A DNA stretch of 64,000 bases from Chitinophaga sp. (GCF_017745275.1 NZ_JAGHZS010000008.1:371165-435164), one strand, 5' to 3'. Positions 44,233 through 54,124 are shown, counted from the first letter of the stretch. The notes: a model not told the origin generated them from the letters alone. A program made the numbers and translations.

Positions 44233-45372
44233 ATGCTATTTTCAGATATTATAGGACAGGCAGAGATAAAGCAACAGCTCATTCAATCTGTTCAGCATAA
44301 CCGGCTAAGTCATGCCATGATACTACTCGCCCCGGAAGGGGCGGGTGGTCTGCCACTGGGCCTGGCATTTACCCAGTATCTTGTTTGCGAAAACAAACAG
44401 GAACAGGATGCCTGTGGTCAATGCGCGGCCTGTATCAAAGCAGCCCAGTTTATACACCCTGATATTCATTACTCCTACCCGGTTATTCCCCGCAAAGCGG
44501 GCGATAAACCCATCAGTACCGATTATATCAGTGAGTGGCGGGAATTTGTGGTGGCGCAGCCATATGGCAATGCGTACGACTGGTTACAGTTTATAGGAGC
44601 TGAAAACAAGCAGGGAAACATTACTGCTACCGAGTGCCAGGATATTATTCATAAATTGAACCTGAAGAGTTTTGAAAGTGGGTATAAAATCCTCGTGATG
44701 TGGATGCCTGAATACCTGGGCAATGAAGGTAACCGCCTGTTAAAACTGATTGAAGAGCCTCCTAAAAACACGCTTTTTATTCTTATTGCAGAAAACCAGG
44801 AGCAAATATTAGCTACTATCTTATCAAGAACACATCTTATTAAAATAAATCCGCTGGCAAAAACGGATATGGTGACTGCGCTCCAGGAAAGGAGCAATGT
44901 ACCCATGGCCAAAGCAGAACAAATTGCTACCCTCACGGCGGGTAATTACCGGGAGGCGTTGTACCTGCTGCAGCACTCGGAAGATGACTATCATGAGCTG
45001 CTCCGGAACTGGCTTAATCACTTATTTACCGGTAACCGGGTAGCCCTGCAGGAGTGGATAGAAGGTATTTCCAGCGCTAAAACCGGGCGGGAAAATCAAA
45101 AGCAGTTCCTGCGGTACTTTATAAACCTGATGGAACACACGCTCCGCTTACAGTACCTGGATAAAAGCCAATTAGCTTTTTCCCCTGAAGAAATGGACTT
45201 TGCTGCCAAGCTGGCTAAATTGGCCAACCTGGAGCAAATGCAGGAAATTACCGAGGCGCTGAACAATGCCAGCTACTATATTGAACGGAACGCGAATGGA
45301 AAGATGCTATTTCATGCCCTGTCCATCAAGCTGCAATATATATTTAAAAAGAAACCTTTACCTGTTATGTAA
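44233..45372 (+). CDS. holB: DNA polymerase III subunit delta' (clamp-loader)
   Basis: 379 residues. AAA+ clamp-loader subunit. Seen: the N-terminal FSDIIGQAEIKQQLIQSV and HAMILLAPEGAGGLPLGLAF (degenerate Walker A, as expected for delta'), and a zinc motif with CENKQEQDACGQCAAC. Also present are LIEEPPKNTLFILIAENQEQ and SRTHLIKI (sensor/SRC region), with a C-terminal helical collar domain. A TTATCTTG sequence ends 5 nt before the ATG. ricT follows, a common neighbour in this phylum. Confidence 0.93.
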   Translation: MLFSDIIGQAEIKQQLIQSVQHNRLSHAMILLAPEGAGGLPLGLAFTQYLVCENKQEQDACGQCAACIKAAQFIHPDIHYSYPVIPRKAGDKPISTDYISEWREFVVAQPYGNAYDWLQFIGAENKQGNITATECQDIIHKLNLKSFESGYKILVMWMPEYLGNEGNRLLKLIEEPPKNTLFILIAENQEQILATILSRTHLIKINPLAKTDMVTALQERSNVPMAKAEQIATLTAGNYREALYLLQHSEDDYHELLRNWLNHLFTGNRVALQEWIEGISSAKTGRENQKQFLRYFINLMEHTLRLQYLDKSQLAFSPEEMDFAAKLAKLANLEQMQEITEALNNASYYIERNANGKMLFHALSIKLQYIFKKKPLPVM

Positions 45373-45412
45373 CTACCGGGATATCCTGAAGGGCTTATCA
45401 GCTGCTTTTCCC

Positions 45413-45420
45413 TATCTTTG
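45413..45420 (+). promoter_or_regulatory. -7 box upstream of ricT
   Basis: TATCTTTG matches TAnnTTTG and lies 98 nt before the chosen ricT start. There is no well-placed TTTG upstream. Read-through from holB is also possible. Confidence 0.35.
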
Positions 45421-45518
45421 TTGCTTCCGGCCTTTTGTTTTTCTGAAAGGAAAAACGTATTTTGAAGAACTGGAATAACCTGAAATGCTTATTTATAAAA
45501 TTTAAACTAATTAATAAT

Positions 45519-47054
45519 ATGGCTTGTGCCGGATGTGGTACGGGTGTGGATGGGAAGCCGTCAGGATGCAAGAGTAATGGAGGATGCAGCACAGGAGGTT
45601 GTAACAGACTGAATGTATTTGACTGGCTGTCCAATATTCCCCTTGGTGATAGCTTAGCACCATTTGACATTATAGAAGTAAGTTTTAACAACGGCAGCCG
45701 CAAAGACTTTTTCCGGAATGTGACCAAACAACTCTTTGATAAGGGTGAAATGGTTACCGTGGAAGGAGTAAGCGGGTTTGACGTTGGTACGGTAAGCCTG
45801 ACAGGCGAACTGGTAAAACTACAAATGAAGAAGCGACGCGCGGAAGATACACCCGAAGTAAAAAAAGTCCTACGCCGTTCAACTAACGACGACCTGCAAC
45901 GAATGAGTGACAACAAGTCACGCGAGAAAGAGGCGCTCATTAAATCCAGAGCATTAGCCCGTAATCTCGGACTTGAAATGAAACTCGCTGAAGTGGAAAT
46001 CCAGGCTGATGGCCGGAAAGCCACCTTCTTCTACACCGCAGATGATCGCGTTGATTTTAGAGAATTAATTAAAGTATATGCCTCTGAATTCAGGGCCAAG
46101 GTGGAAATGCGCCAGATAGGTGCCCGCCAGGAAGCCGGAAAAGTAGGAGGTATCGGCAGCTGCGGCAGGGAGTTATGTTGCTCCACGTGGTTGTCTGATT
46201 TCAAAAGCGTGAATACAACCGCTGCCCGTTATCAGAACCTGTCTATCAACCAGGCGAAGTTATCCGGACAATGTGGTCGTTTGAAATGCTGCCTGAACTA
46301 CGAACTGGACACTTACCTCGATGCCCTGAAAGACTTCCCTGAAGATGCGGATAACATTGAAACTGCCGGCGGCGTAGCTCACCTGCAGAAAAGGGATATC
46401 TTCAAAAGCCTCATGTGGTACTCCTACGAAGGCAGTAACAAACAATATCCGCTTACTATTGCCCGGGCAAAGGAAATACGCCAGCTCAACAGGCAAGGTA
46501 TCAAACCAGATGACCTTAAACCAGTAGAAGTGGTTACCGCCAAACCAAAAGAAGCGGACCTCGGATACGCAGATGTGGTAGGGTTAATCAGTCTGAAATC
46601 TCTCGAAAAAACTGCTCAGAAGCGGAAACAGAAAGACAAAGACAAGCAAAAACAACAAAAATCCGGCGAACAGAAACAAGGTCAGGGTGCTGGTCAACAA
46701 AGACCAGAACAAGCTCCAAAAGGTGCACAGAGACCAGATAATCGCCAACAACAGGATCGTAAACCCAAACAGGAAAACCGTCCGCAACAACAACGGCAGC
46801 AAGCTGGCAATCAGCCTAAACAAGGGCGTGATCAACAACCCCGCCCCGAACGTGCAGAACGTCCTGAACAGGGACAACGGCAGCAAGGCCCCAGACAGCA
46901 GCAAGGTCCTAAGCCATCCGGAGGGCAACAACCTGAACAAGGTGGCGGACAACAACCCGGACAGGCACCAAGACAAGACAGGCGCCCACCGCGGCATAAA
47001 CACCGCCCAGGTAATCCAAATAAGCATAACAATCCTGAAAAGGATAACAAATAG
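45519..47054 (+). CDS. PSP1-domain protein, RicT/YaaT-like, with Gln-rich tail
   Basis: 511 residues from the ATG at 45519; the 19 residues before it are not conserved in character. A Cys/Gly-rich start (MACAGCGTGVDG, CKSNGGC) is followed by a PSP1 core (about 60-320) with GIGSCGRELCC and LSGQCGRLKCCLNYELDTYL. The clustered cysteines fit Fe-S binding, as described for the RicAFT complex. From about residue 363 to the end there is a low-complexity Gln/Lys/Pro/Gly tail of nearly 150 residues. In Bacillus RicT helps mRNA processing; the role here is inferred. It follows holB and precedes a perfect family B palindrome. Confidence 0.9.
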   Translation: MACAGCGTGVDGKPSGCKSNGGCSTGGCNRLNVFDWLSNIPLGDSLAPFDIIEVSFNNGSRKDFFRNVTKQLFDKGEMVTVEGVSGFDVGTVSLTGELVKLQMKKRRAEDTPEVKKVLRRSTNDDLQRMSDNKSREKEALIKSRALARNLGLEMKLAEVEIQADGRKATFFYTADDRVDFRELIKVYASEFRAKVEMRQIGARQEAGKVGGIGSCGRELCCSTWLSDFKSVNTTAARYQNLSINQAKLSGQCGRLKCCLNYELDTYLDALKDFPEDADNIETAGGVAHLQKRDIFKSLMWYSYEGSNKQYPLTIARAKEIRQLNRQGIKPDDLKPVEVVTAKPKEADLGYADVVGLISLKSLEKTAQKRKQKDKDKQKQQKSGEQKQGQGAGQQRPEQAPKGAQRPDNRQQQDRKPKQENRPQQQRQQAGNQPKQGRDQQPRPERAERPEQGQRQQGPRQQQGPKPSGGQQPEQGGGQQPGQAPRQDRRPPRHKHRPGNPNKHNNPEKDNK

Positions 47055-47059
47055 TATAG

Positions 47060-47186
47060 AGCAGAAAGCGTAAAGCAGAAAGCAAAAAGCTATTAAAGCG
47101 AATGACCAGAGCATATGAGTAATTTAAATACTCGCTCTGGTCATTCGCTTTAATAGCTTTTTGCTTTCTGCTTTACGCTTTCTGCT
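47060..47186. repeat. Family B palindrome with perfect 53-bp arms
   Basis: 47060-47112 is the exact reverse complement of 47134-47186, with a 21-nt spacer. The arm contains GCAGAAAGCGTAAAGCAG, AAAAAGCTATTAAA and GCGAATGACCAGAGC. It is between the convergent ricT and nucleoid-protein genes, next to a normal terminator. Confidence 0.93.
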
Positions 47187-47220
47187 AAAAATAAAAGGCC
47201 GCCCAGACGAGGCAGCCTTT
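47186..47220 (-). terminator. Rho-independent terminator of the nucleoid-protein gene
   Basis: Minus-strand stem AAAGGCTGCC/GGCGGCCTTT (47220-47211 with 47203-47194, one mismatch), followed by TATTTTT. It lies about 100 nt after the stop at 47323. Confidence 0.75.
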
Positions 47221-47322
47221 GTTAACAATTGGTTTTTGCTTATGAGAAAATTTTAAATACACTCGTTTATCTCTCTTCACAAAATCAACCACACAGCTGC
47301 CTCTACTGTTTCTTACACGGAC

Positions 47323-48375
47323 CTACGCTTCATTTTCAAACAGTAGCTTATAATAATTCATGTTCGTAGCTTCATCAAACCCACGCTCTATCATTTCGCG
47401 GTTGCCGTGAATATACACATGAAAGTTCTTATCCAATTTCAAAATGCTCTTAAATACTTTCTGCTGTTTCTTAACAGCAGGTGCGGATATTTCAAATTCG
47501 TCAGGGATATCTTGTTGAAAATGACTCGCGTACTCGTTTCTATATTCTTTAAAAGAAGCTATTGCATCAGGATGCCCCAGTACTTCTTTGGCAAAATCGT
47601 CTAACTGGAATTGTTCTTTTTCTTTAAAATAAGCGGCTGATTTATTTAACAGATCCACCTGATCCACCCTATCCATCTCATACTCCGTTGGCAGTTTATT
47701 ATGTATAAACAGCTTACACATGTCTACTGCTGTTTCTGTCTGATGGTAACTATCCTCGCGCCGCTGCACCTGCAGAAATGCATCCTTCCAGTATACAGCC
47801 TCCGATTGTTTGCTGTTACTATCTATAATGCTCACCTTAAAGCCTTCAGATTCCTCTGTATTAAAAACAAGACAACCTTTATCCAGCTTATTGATGTTTA
47901 TACCATCTTCATAGTTCACCTGGTAATTTTCGTCTGCCAGAAAGACTTTTAAATAGGTATCGCGGTTCTCTGACTTAAAAATGCCAATGGCCTCCACTTC
48001 TTCACCATCCACCTGACACTTGCTAAAGTAGGCTATATATAACTCTCCGCCTTTTATTTTGGGATGGGTGGAATGTTTATACAGATGCCTGGCAATATTA
48101 ACTGACTGCTCCTGAAATTCGCTTTGGTCAGTAAATATACGTCGACAATATTGAAAAATTTCATTCAATTGTATATCTGCGTCGTGCCGGAACCGGAAAT
48201 ACTCTGCAGCATTGGAAAAAGGCTGAATAAAATATGTTAGCAATAACTGGCTGATCGTTTCATCTTCCAGCTGCAAAGGCGCTTTGGAACAGAGTAAGGC
48301 CTCGTCATTCGAAGAGTTCCCTACTTTGTGAATAGTTAGTTGCGCCAAATCTTTAAACTCCGAAACATGGATCAT
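47323..48375 (-). CDS. Nucleoid-associated protein, NdpA/YejK family
   Basis: 350 residues. The family opening is visible in DLAQLTIHKVGNSSNDEALL, with LLTYFIQPFSNAAEYFRF and GGELYIAYFSKCQVDGEEVEA, and a C-terminal NFHVYIHGNREMIERGFDE. No signal peptide. Members associate with the nucleoid; the biochemical role is unclear. The start at ATG 48375 is only 5 nt after a TAATTTTG box (48388-48381), so the mRNA may be leaderless. It converges on ricT. Confidence 0.85.
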   Translation of the reverse strand: MIHVSEFKDLAQLTIHKVGNSSNDEALLCSKAPLQLEDETISQLLLTYFIQPFSNAAEYFRFRHDADIQLNEIFQYCRRIFTDQSEFQEQSVNIARHLYKHSTHPKIKGGELYIAYFSKCQVDGEEVEAIGIFKSENRDTYLKVFLADENYQVNYEDGININKLDKGCLVFNTEESEGFKVSIIDSNSKQSEAVYWKDAFLQVQRREDSYHQTETAVDMCKLFIHNKLPTEYEMDRVDQVDLLNKSAAYFKEKEQFQLDDFAKEVLGHPDAIASFKEYRNEYASHFQQDIPDEFEISAPAVKKQQKVFKSILKLDKNFHVYIHGNREMIERGFDEATNMNYYKLLFENEA

Positions 48376-48380
48376 GGGCG

Positions 48381-48409
48381 CAAAATTAATAAATTAGTTG
48401 ACAGCCAAA
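48381..48409 (-). promoter_or_regulatory. Promoter-like boxes in front of the nucleoid-protein gene
   Basis: Minus-strand TAATTTTG (48388-48381) with TTTG 17 nt upstream (48409-48406), slightly shorter than the usual 19-21. The box ends 5 nt before the ATG. Confidence 0.45.
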
Positions 48410-48529
48410 AGAACCAGCCCAACGGGTAATTAATTCTTGATAATTTCATTACATAAGGACTTCCCTATTCTTAATACACAGAAAAATCCCAAACAGTTAC
48501 TTAATTTAAAGTTTTAAAATACAACACAC

Positions 48530-49423
48530 ATGAGAAAACAAATATGCCTGATGGCCTTCCTCTCTGGCTGGGGCTTGCCCATGATGGCCCAACAACCCTC
48601 TGCCTCCAGACCCTTGTATGAAGCCCGCGATCTCACCGCTGAGAACCTGTTTTCTACAAATATTGAAGGACCCAACTTTGACAAAGCAGGCAATTTCTAT
48701 GTGGTAAATTTTAAACAGGATGGCACCATCGGTAAAATAAATACACATACCGGCGCCGGCGAAGTATTCGTGACCCTCCCCGATAGCAGCATAGCCAACG
48801 GCGTTCATTTCAACAGCAAAGGCACCATGCTCCTGCCAGACTTCATCAAACACAATGTACTGGCCGTAGACATGAAAACAAAAAAGGTCAGTGTATATGT
48901 CCATTCCGATCAGTTCAATCAACCGAATGATCTTTGCGTGAACAGCAAAGACCAGATCTTTGTATCTGATCCCAAATGGGCCAACAATACCGGGCAACTC
49001 TGGCGCATTGATGCCAACCGTGTTCCGGTATTACTGGAAGCCAATATGGGTACCACCAACGGTATCACCCTCAGCCCCGACGAAAAAACCCTGTATGTAA
49101 ACGAGAGTGTGCAACGCAAAGTTTGGAAATACACGGTAGACAAAGCGGGCAATATCTCCCATAAAACCTTATTCGCCAGCTTCCCCGACTTCGGATTTGA
49201 TGGTATGAAATGCGATAAAGCCGGTAACCTCTATATTGCCCGCTGGGGAAAAGGTGTGATTGCAGTGATGTCGCCAAAAGGCGTATTGATCCGCGAAATA
49301 CCACTGAAAGGAAAACAATGCAGCAACCTCGTTTTTGGGGATAAAGACAAGAAAACCGTGTATGTAACCCTACAGGACAGAAAATGTGTGGAAACCTTCA
49401 GGGTGGCGATTCCAGGTAAATAA
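48530..49423 (+). CDS. Secreted SMP-30/gluconolactonase-type beta-propeller protein
   Basis: 297 residues with a signal peptide (1-22, ending MMAQ). It is a six-bladed propeller of the SMP-30/LRE family: EGPNFDKAGNFYVVNF (metal-binding Glu), ANGVHFNSKGTMLLPDF, NQPNDLCVNSKDQIFVSDPK (metal-binding Asn/Asp), TTNGITLSPDEKTLYVNES, and FDGMKCDKAGNLYIARWG. Members hydrolyse sugar lactones or similar esters. It sits next to, and convergent with, the glycoside hydrolase locus, so a role in carbohydrate catabolism is possible. Confidence 0.9.
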   Translation: MRKQICLMAFLSGWGLPMMAQQPSASRPLYEARDLTAENLFSTNIEGPNFDKAGNFYVVNFKQDGTIGKINTHTGAGEVFVTLPDSSIANGVHFNSKGTMLLPDFIKHNVLAVDMKTKKVSVYVHSDQFNQPNDLCVNSKDQIFVSDPKWANNTGQLWRIDANRVPVLLEANMGTTNGITLSPDEKTLYVNESVQRKVWKYTVDKAGNISHKTLFASFPDFGFDGMKCDKAGNLYIARWGKGVIAVMSPKGVLIREIPLKGKQCSNLVFGDKDKKTVYVTLQDRKCVETFRVAIPGK

Positions 49424-49433
49424 AGAAACTGTT

Positions 49434-49496
49434 TTTAAATAAAATACAACGGGGATATAAGCCACATACTTATATCCCCGTTGTATTTTATTTAAA
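49434..49496. terminator. Bidirectional terminator with perfect 28-bp stem
   Basis: 49434-49461 pairs exactly with 49469-49496 over a seven-base loop. The GC core CAACGGGGATATAAG is flanked by A/T runs on both sides, giving a U-tract in either direction. It serves the convergent SMP-30 and glycoside hydrolase genes. Confidence 0.93.
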
Positions 49497-49503
49497 GAAG
49501 GGC

Positions 49504-52500
49504 TTAGTTCTTTATAATCAGTATTTTTCCCTTGTTCTTTGGAACCAGGATGCTGGCGTCTTTTGCCAATACCTGTCCCTGCTGGAAATTACGTATGTCC
49601 GGCGCCGTTATTACAGCTTTTGCAGGGTTGATGCCCAGTGCTTTCCAGTCGATGCTTAACTGGACGTTCGTATCTTCTGCCGCCCAGCTGGCAATAGACA
49701 CCAGTACCGCGCCGTCTTTCTTATAGATAGTAGCTGGTACCAACGGATTGCCGGTTTTAACCGGGTTGTTTTCTACCCAGTATCCTATCATTTTTGTACC
49801 CTGCATACCAAAATCATCCCATACTTTCCAGATAGGACGCGGGTCTGAGTTTTCCGTCCATGGCATGCGGTTAGTCATACCATATACCATTCCGCGCCAC
49901 TGATTTCCGCCATCCTGCAACATTTCGCCCATCAGGCCAAATGGAATACCACTCACTTCTGTGAGGAAAAAGTCAGGGCTGTTATTTTCGTAATCGAAGT
50001 ATTCGCCGAACCAAAGCCGGTTCAGATATGGGAAGTGTTCCATATATAATACGGCGCTGTTAATGAACCCATCTGACTTATTATACTGATTAGCAGAATG
50101 CAGATCAATAATACCCGGATGGTTATCCCTGGTCAACACTCTTTTCACACGCTTCATCGTTATCCGGTCAAAGGCCACGTCATCAAGATAAATACCATCT
50201 ATACCCACGTTCTGTACCAGCCAGTTCATCCCCTCTACGTAATAGTTATGCCAGCGGTTCATGCCACTGTTGATGATGGCTGCGTCTTTGAATTCCGGTA
50301 CAAACCAGGCAGCGATATAATCCTTCCCAATATGCTCCTGTAGCCAGGAAAAGCCACCACCTTTACCCGGGCTGTAAACTTCATGCCCCAGGCTACGCAA
50401 CGGGAAGGTTTCCCAGGCGTGATTCGACAACTCTCTTACTGTGTTATAGATCTTTACCTTCAGTCCCTTACTGTGTGCTTCATCTATATAAGACTTCATC
50501 TTTTTCCACTCAATAAACGGATAGTTGATCCAGGGATTAATATCATTACCATGATGAATATTCACCACTGTGGCCCCGGTAGCCTTGATGCTATCCAGGT
50601 TGTTGTACCGGTGGTAAAACCGGGTAGACCACTGGAAATCGGTGTTAATGGGGTGAAACGGCGTAATGATCAGGTGGAAATTATAATACAACACCTCTCC
50701 TTTATGCAGCGTTCTTTCGCCACTATAGCTGTTCACCAAAATAGCCTTTCCTTTTTCCCCGATGGTGATCCCACCTTTATCGCCATTACCCCAGGAAGTG
50801 GGCAGCAGCAATGGCTTCTGGAGATAGAAGTTGGTATTAAGGGGGCGTACATAATTTTCGTCGCGGAGATTGAATTGTATCCCTGCATTCACATCCCCGA
50901 TCCAGGCGCCATCCTGGTTTTTATTCTTTACATCCCATTTCCAGTCGATCTTTTCAGGACGCACTCCTCCTTTCTGATTCAGGCCCATCATATACTTAGC
51001 AGCTCCTTTATCAAATGGCAGGTGCATAGTAATTTCTTTGAGAGATATGTCTTCCAGTGCTGTCACTTTTACGGTGTAATCCAGGAAGCCATCAAACTCC
51101 AGGGAAGCATTTACATCCATTTGCAGGCCGGTAGTGGTATTCACCGCCTGCCAGCTTACTTTACCCGCCTCTTTGGCCGTCATTTGCCAGCCATTGCTTT
51201 TCCAGGTCAAATCCTTACCGGTGGCGGCAGAGATGAAGTGAAAATGTATCGGTTCTGTGAAAATATTCTTCGCCTGCGTGGATAACTCCGTCATTTCTGG
51301 TGTGAAAAACGTTTGTATCTGTGCAGGGAAACCATCTTTATTAATGCCTACTTTACGTCCCAGTAAACTGATTACGCTGTCTTTTACTTCCAGTGGTGTG
51401 TAGGGAGCAATCACGGAATTGTCCTGTGCCAGCGTGGAGTTCAGCCATTTTAACCGGCTTTGTTTCCAGGGCTCATTGAAGCCACTGTTAACGGCTGGTT
51501 TATTCGTTACCGTTAACGTAATTCTTACCGGCATGGCGGGCATACCGTCAGCGCTAAGCGTGGCAGTTCCTTTATAAACTCCTGCTGTGGTGGATTCTGG
51601 CACATCAATACCACACCACAACGCCTGTACCTGGTTAGCGGGGATATTCACCTTTGCGGTAAATGGTTGCGCATCATAGGTGGTACCGGTGGTGTTAATA
51701 CAGTTTAACTGCGAAGCGGGAATTGTTTTACCACCTGGTGCAGTCAGATCAGCAAATGTAATTTGCACATCTTTCATATCATGCAGGGCATAAATACCTA
51801 CCTGGAAAGCGTAGTACTCTCCCCTGCCGGCCTCTCCAGTAAAGGATTGCGAGGATCCCTTCTTTATCCACCGCTGGGGCAGATCCTCCGTCATTTTAAT
51901 AGGGAACTGCCTGTCTTCCGGAAATACGAGATATCCTGCGCCCGGATGCTTCAGCAACAGTTGTTGTTTTTCCGCAGCAGTGGCAATTACCTCCATCGGA
52001 TAAAAGCTGTTGAAAGCATCAATGGCTTCCATTTCTTTCACGATGGCATTAGATTTCATTCCGGCAGGAATGGACTGCAGCCAGGCATTATCAGCGGTTT
52101 GCTCCGGCGCCAGGTAAGTGCCTTTAGGATAGTTATCCCTGCCTTCATTTTTAGACGGCAGGTAATATATGTAGTAGTCGCCTTTCCCGGAGATAGGCTC
52201 AAAGCAGATATCGCCCTGCTCACGGGTAAGCGCCAACGTTTTTACGTTGGTAATTTTTTGCTTTGTTTTAGCATCCTGTACAATGATGCGCTTTGCTTCC
52301 GGATGTTCATCGCGGCGGCGCCATGGAATTACTACGCGGGCCACTTTAGCGGCACCATTAAAGCTCACTACCACCCGGTGGTTACCGAGGGAATCTGCAT
52401 TCCAGCTATTATTGCCTGAGGTATATTTCAGCTCCTGGGCTACGGCCGTAGTCAATACACCAAATGTAAGCCCTGCCAGCAGCAGGCCTTTCCTGAAGTT

Positions 52501-52527
52501 GCAGGAATGACGGTTGATCTGATACAT
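49504..52527 (-). CDS. Large secreted putative glycoside hydrolase (GH123-like/DUF6067-type)
   Basis: 1007 residues with a signal peptide (about 1-31, ending AVAQ). The N-terminal half is beta-sandwich-like; GRGEYYAFQVGIYAL and VQALWCGIDVPESTTAGVYKG resemble the N-terminal domain of GH123-like proteins. The C-terminal part looks like a (beta/alpha)8 barrel: VNIHHGNDINPWINYPF, GLKVKIYNTVREL, and VGIDGIYLDDVAFDR. The pair Asp782-Asp783 in that last motif is a candidate catalytic site. I cannot name the substrate. It is the last gene of the sigma/FecR/SusC/SusD locus, so it probably acts on the glycan imported by that system. Confidence 0.75.
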   Translation of the reverse strand: MYQINRHSCNFRKGLLLAGLTFGVLTTAVAQELKYTSGNNSWNADSLGNHRVVVSFNGAAKVARVVIPWRRRDEHPEAKRIIVQDAKTKQKITNVKTLALTREQGDICFEPISGKGDYYIYYLPSKNEGRDNYPKGTYLAPEQTADNAWLQSIPAGMKSNAIVKEMEAIDAFNSFYPMEVIATAAEKQQLLLKHPGAGYLVFPEDRQFPIKMTEDLPQRWIKKGSSQSFTGEAGRGEYYAFQVGIYALHDMKDVQITFADLTAPGGKTIPASQLNCINTTGTTYDAQPFTAKVNIPANQVQALWCGIDVPESTTAGVYKGTATLSADGMPAMPVRITLTVTNKPAVNSGFNEPWKQSRLKWLNSTLAQDNSVIAPYTPLEVKDSVISLLGRKVGINKDGFPAQIQTFFTPEMTELSTQAKNIFTEPIHFHFISAATGKDLTWKSNGWQMTAKEAGKVSWQAVNTTTGLQMDVNASLEFDGFLDYTVKVTALEDISLKEITMHLPFDKGAAKYMMGLNQKGGVRPEKIDWKWDVKNKNQDGAWIGDVNAGIQFNLRDENYVRPLNTNFYLQKPLLLPTSWGNGDKGGITIGEKGKAILVNSYSGERTLHKGEVLYYNFHLIITPFHPINTDFQWSTRFYHRYNNLDSIKATGATVVNIHHGNDINPWINYPFIEWKKMKSYIDEAHSKGLKVKIYNTVRELSNHAWETFPLRSLGHEVYSPGKGGGFSWLQEHIGKDYIAAWFVPEFKDAAIINSGMNRWHNYYVEGMNWLVQNVGIDGIYLDDVAFDRITMKRVKRVLTRDNHPGIIDLHSANQYNKSDGFINSAVLYMEHFPYLNRLWFGEYFDYENNSPDFFLTEVSGIPFGLMGEMLQDGGNQWRGMVYGMTNRMPWTENSDPRPIWKVWDDFGMQGTKMIGYWVENNPVKTGNPLVPATIYKKDGAVLVSIASWAAEDTNVQLSIDWKALGINPAKAVITAPDIRNFQQGQVLAKDASILVPKNKGKILIIKN

Positions 52528-52599
52528 GAAAGGAAAATAAGTTTTTAAATGTTCACCGGTTATAAATTTACTATTGTTGTGCCGTCTTTTCCGGATTAT

Positions 52600-52636
52600 T
52601 TTATAAAAGTAAAAGCCCCATTTACGGGGCTTTTAC
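52600..52636 (-). terminator. Terminator after the second SusD gene
   Basis: Perfect 11-bp stem GTAAAAGCCCC/GGGGCTTTTAC (52609-52619 with 52626-52636), six-base loop. On the minus strand it is followed by TTTTATAAAA. It may reduce transcription into the downstream glycoside hydrolase gene. Confidence 0.82.
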
Positions 52637-52644
52637 AGGATATT

Positions 52645-54102
52645 TTATTGAAGTGGATTCTGTACCAGGTTAGGATCCAGCAGAATTTCCTGCTGAGGAA
52701 TAAAGTGTACTACACTTGCATCCGTGTACTTCACCGTTTGTGGATTGGTTTGTACCCCCGGATAATTCCGGTACAGGTTCCTGTTATTACGGAACAAATC
52801 AAATGCCCGGTGTGTTTCAAATGCCAGTTCCAGGCGGCGTTCATCCAGCACGATATCCAGTACGGAAGCATATCCCTGGAGATCTGGCAACGTAAATAAT
52901 GCGTTACCGCTTAAGCCTGCCCGTTTACGAATGATGTTCACGTCTGCAATAGCCGCATCGTTATTTCCCAATTTAGCATTGGCTTCCGCACGGATCAGGT
53001 ACATTTCCGCCAGGCGCAGCACTACCGGAGAACTGAGCGTAGGCACGTTATCCTGGTTAGAGTATTTCAGGATGTACCATTTAGGCACGCCATTACGTGT
53101 AGCCAATACCTTGTTGCCATTGGCATCTGTGGTATAAACCGCCTGTACAAACTTGTTCCTGATATCTTCAGGATGTTTATGCAATAAATCGAGGTAAGAC
53201 TGAGAAGCATACATTTCACCATATCCCATACCACCCGGAGACATATAATACATAGAGCCAATAGAGCTCCAGGTGCGGTCATCCTGTAAGGTGTGGTGAA
53301 TAGCAAAAATAGTTTCCCGGTTGTTCTCATTACTCTTGGTATAATACCCCGGCATGTCAGAAGTTGAAGTCAGGGTAAAGTTACCGGCGTTAATAACAGA
53401 ATCTGCATAAATACGGGCAGAATCATTTCTCTCCATATACAGGTACACTCTTGCCAGCAGGGCCTGTGCGGCTGCTTTGGTAGCATAGCTGTTGCTATTG
53501 GAGTTGTCCATCAGGTCTTTCCCTTTTTTCAGATCGGCTACAATTTGTCCGTATACCTCTTTCACGGTATTACGTTTAGGCAATGCCGTTATATCGAATT
53601 TGGTAATAACTGGTATCCCCAGGTTGGTTTCGGGACTTTGGGTATAAGGACGGCCGAATGTTCTTACCAGGCCAAAGTGAACGAATGCACGGATAAACAG
53701 GTTTTCACCGATCATCTGGTCAACAGCGGCAGACTTACCCTCCGTCATTACCGCCAGCAGTTTGTTGGCGCCATTGATAGCCTTATACCCCATACGCCAG
53801 ATCTGCAGGGCGTTACCCTGGTTAGTCAAGTGACCGTATGTATAAGAGTAAAATAAAGGATCAGTAGTAGCTCCACTCAGTGATACATCATCACTGGGGA
53901 ATTCTCCCATCTGAAAATAGTTACGTGTAAAATTTTCTTCTTTTAATAATGCATAGTTACCTGCGGTAGCTGCCGGCCATTTGGTTTCATCTTTCAGGAT
54001 GGCATCATCTTTCAGTGCACTATACGGTTCTTTCTTCAATGAGCAGGAAGTGGCTACAGATAATAACAACAGGCCTGCAATATATTTTGATATGTGATTC
54101 AT
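52645..54102 (-). CDS. SusD/RagB family nutrient-binding lipoprotein
   Basis: 485 residues. The signal ends in ATSC (Cys20). SusD-type helices: FSLKKEPY-like N-terminus, WRMGYKAINGANKLLAVM, ENLFIRAFVHFGLVRTFGRP, and the C-terminal VLDERRLELAFETHRAFDLF with HFIPQQEILLDPNLVQNP. It is the surface glycan-binding partner of the SusC gene ending 22 nt upstream. A terminator hairpin (52609-52636) follows within 10 nt of the stop, although the glycoside hydrolase gene lies just beyond. Confidence 0.94.
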   Translation of the reverse strand: MNHISKYIAGLLLLSVATSCSLKKEPYSALKDDAILKDETKWPAATAGNYALLKEENFTRNYFQMGEFPSDDVSLSGATTDPLFYSYTYGHLTNQGNALQIWRMGYKAINGANKLLAVMTEGKSAAVDQMIGENLFIRAFVHFGLVRTFGRPYTQSPETNLGIPVITKFDITALPKRNTVKEVYGQIVADLKKGKDLMDNSNSNSYATKAAAQALLARVYLYMERNDSARIYADSVINAGNFTLTSTSDMPGYYTKSNENNRETIFAIHHTLQDDRTWSSIGSMYYMSPGGMGYGEMYASQSYLDLLHKHPEDIRNKFVQAVYTTDANGNKVLATRNGVPKWYILKYSNQDNVPTLSSPVVLRLAEMYLIRAEANAKLGNNDAAIADVNIIRKRAGLSGNALFTLPDLQGYASVLDIVLDERRLELAFETHRAFDLFRNNRNLYRNYPGVQTNPQTVKYTDASVVHFIPQQEILLDPNLVQNPLQ

Positions 54103-54124
54103 GATTAATCTCTTTTAGCTCCTG

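Noticed and set aside
50383..51285. 300-codon plus-strand frame opposite the glycoside hydrolase gene
   Set aside because: Its translation has no domain pattern and it lies entirely within a well-supported gene on the other strand; such antisense frames are common in this codon usage.
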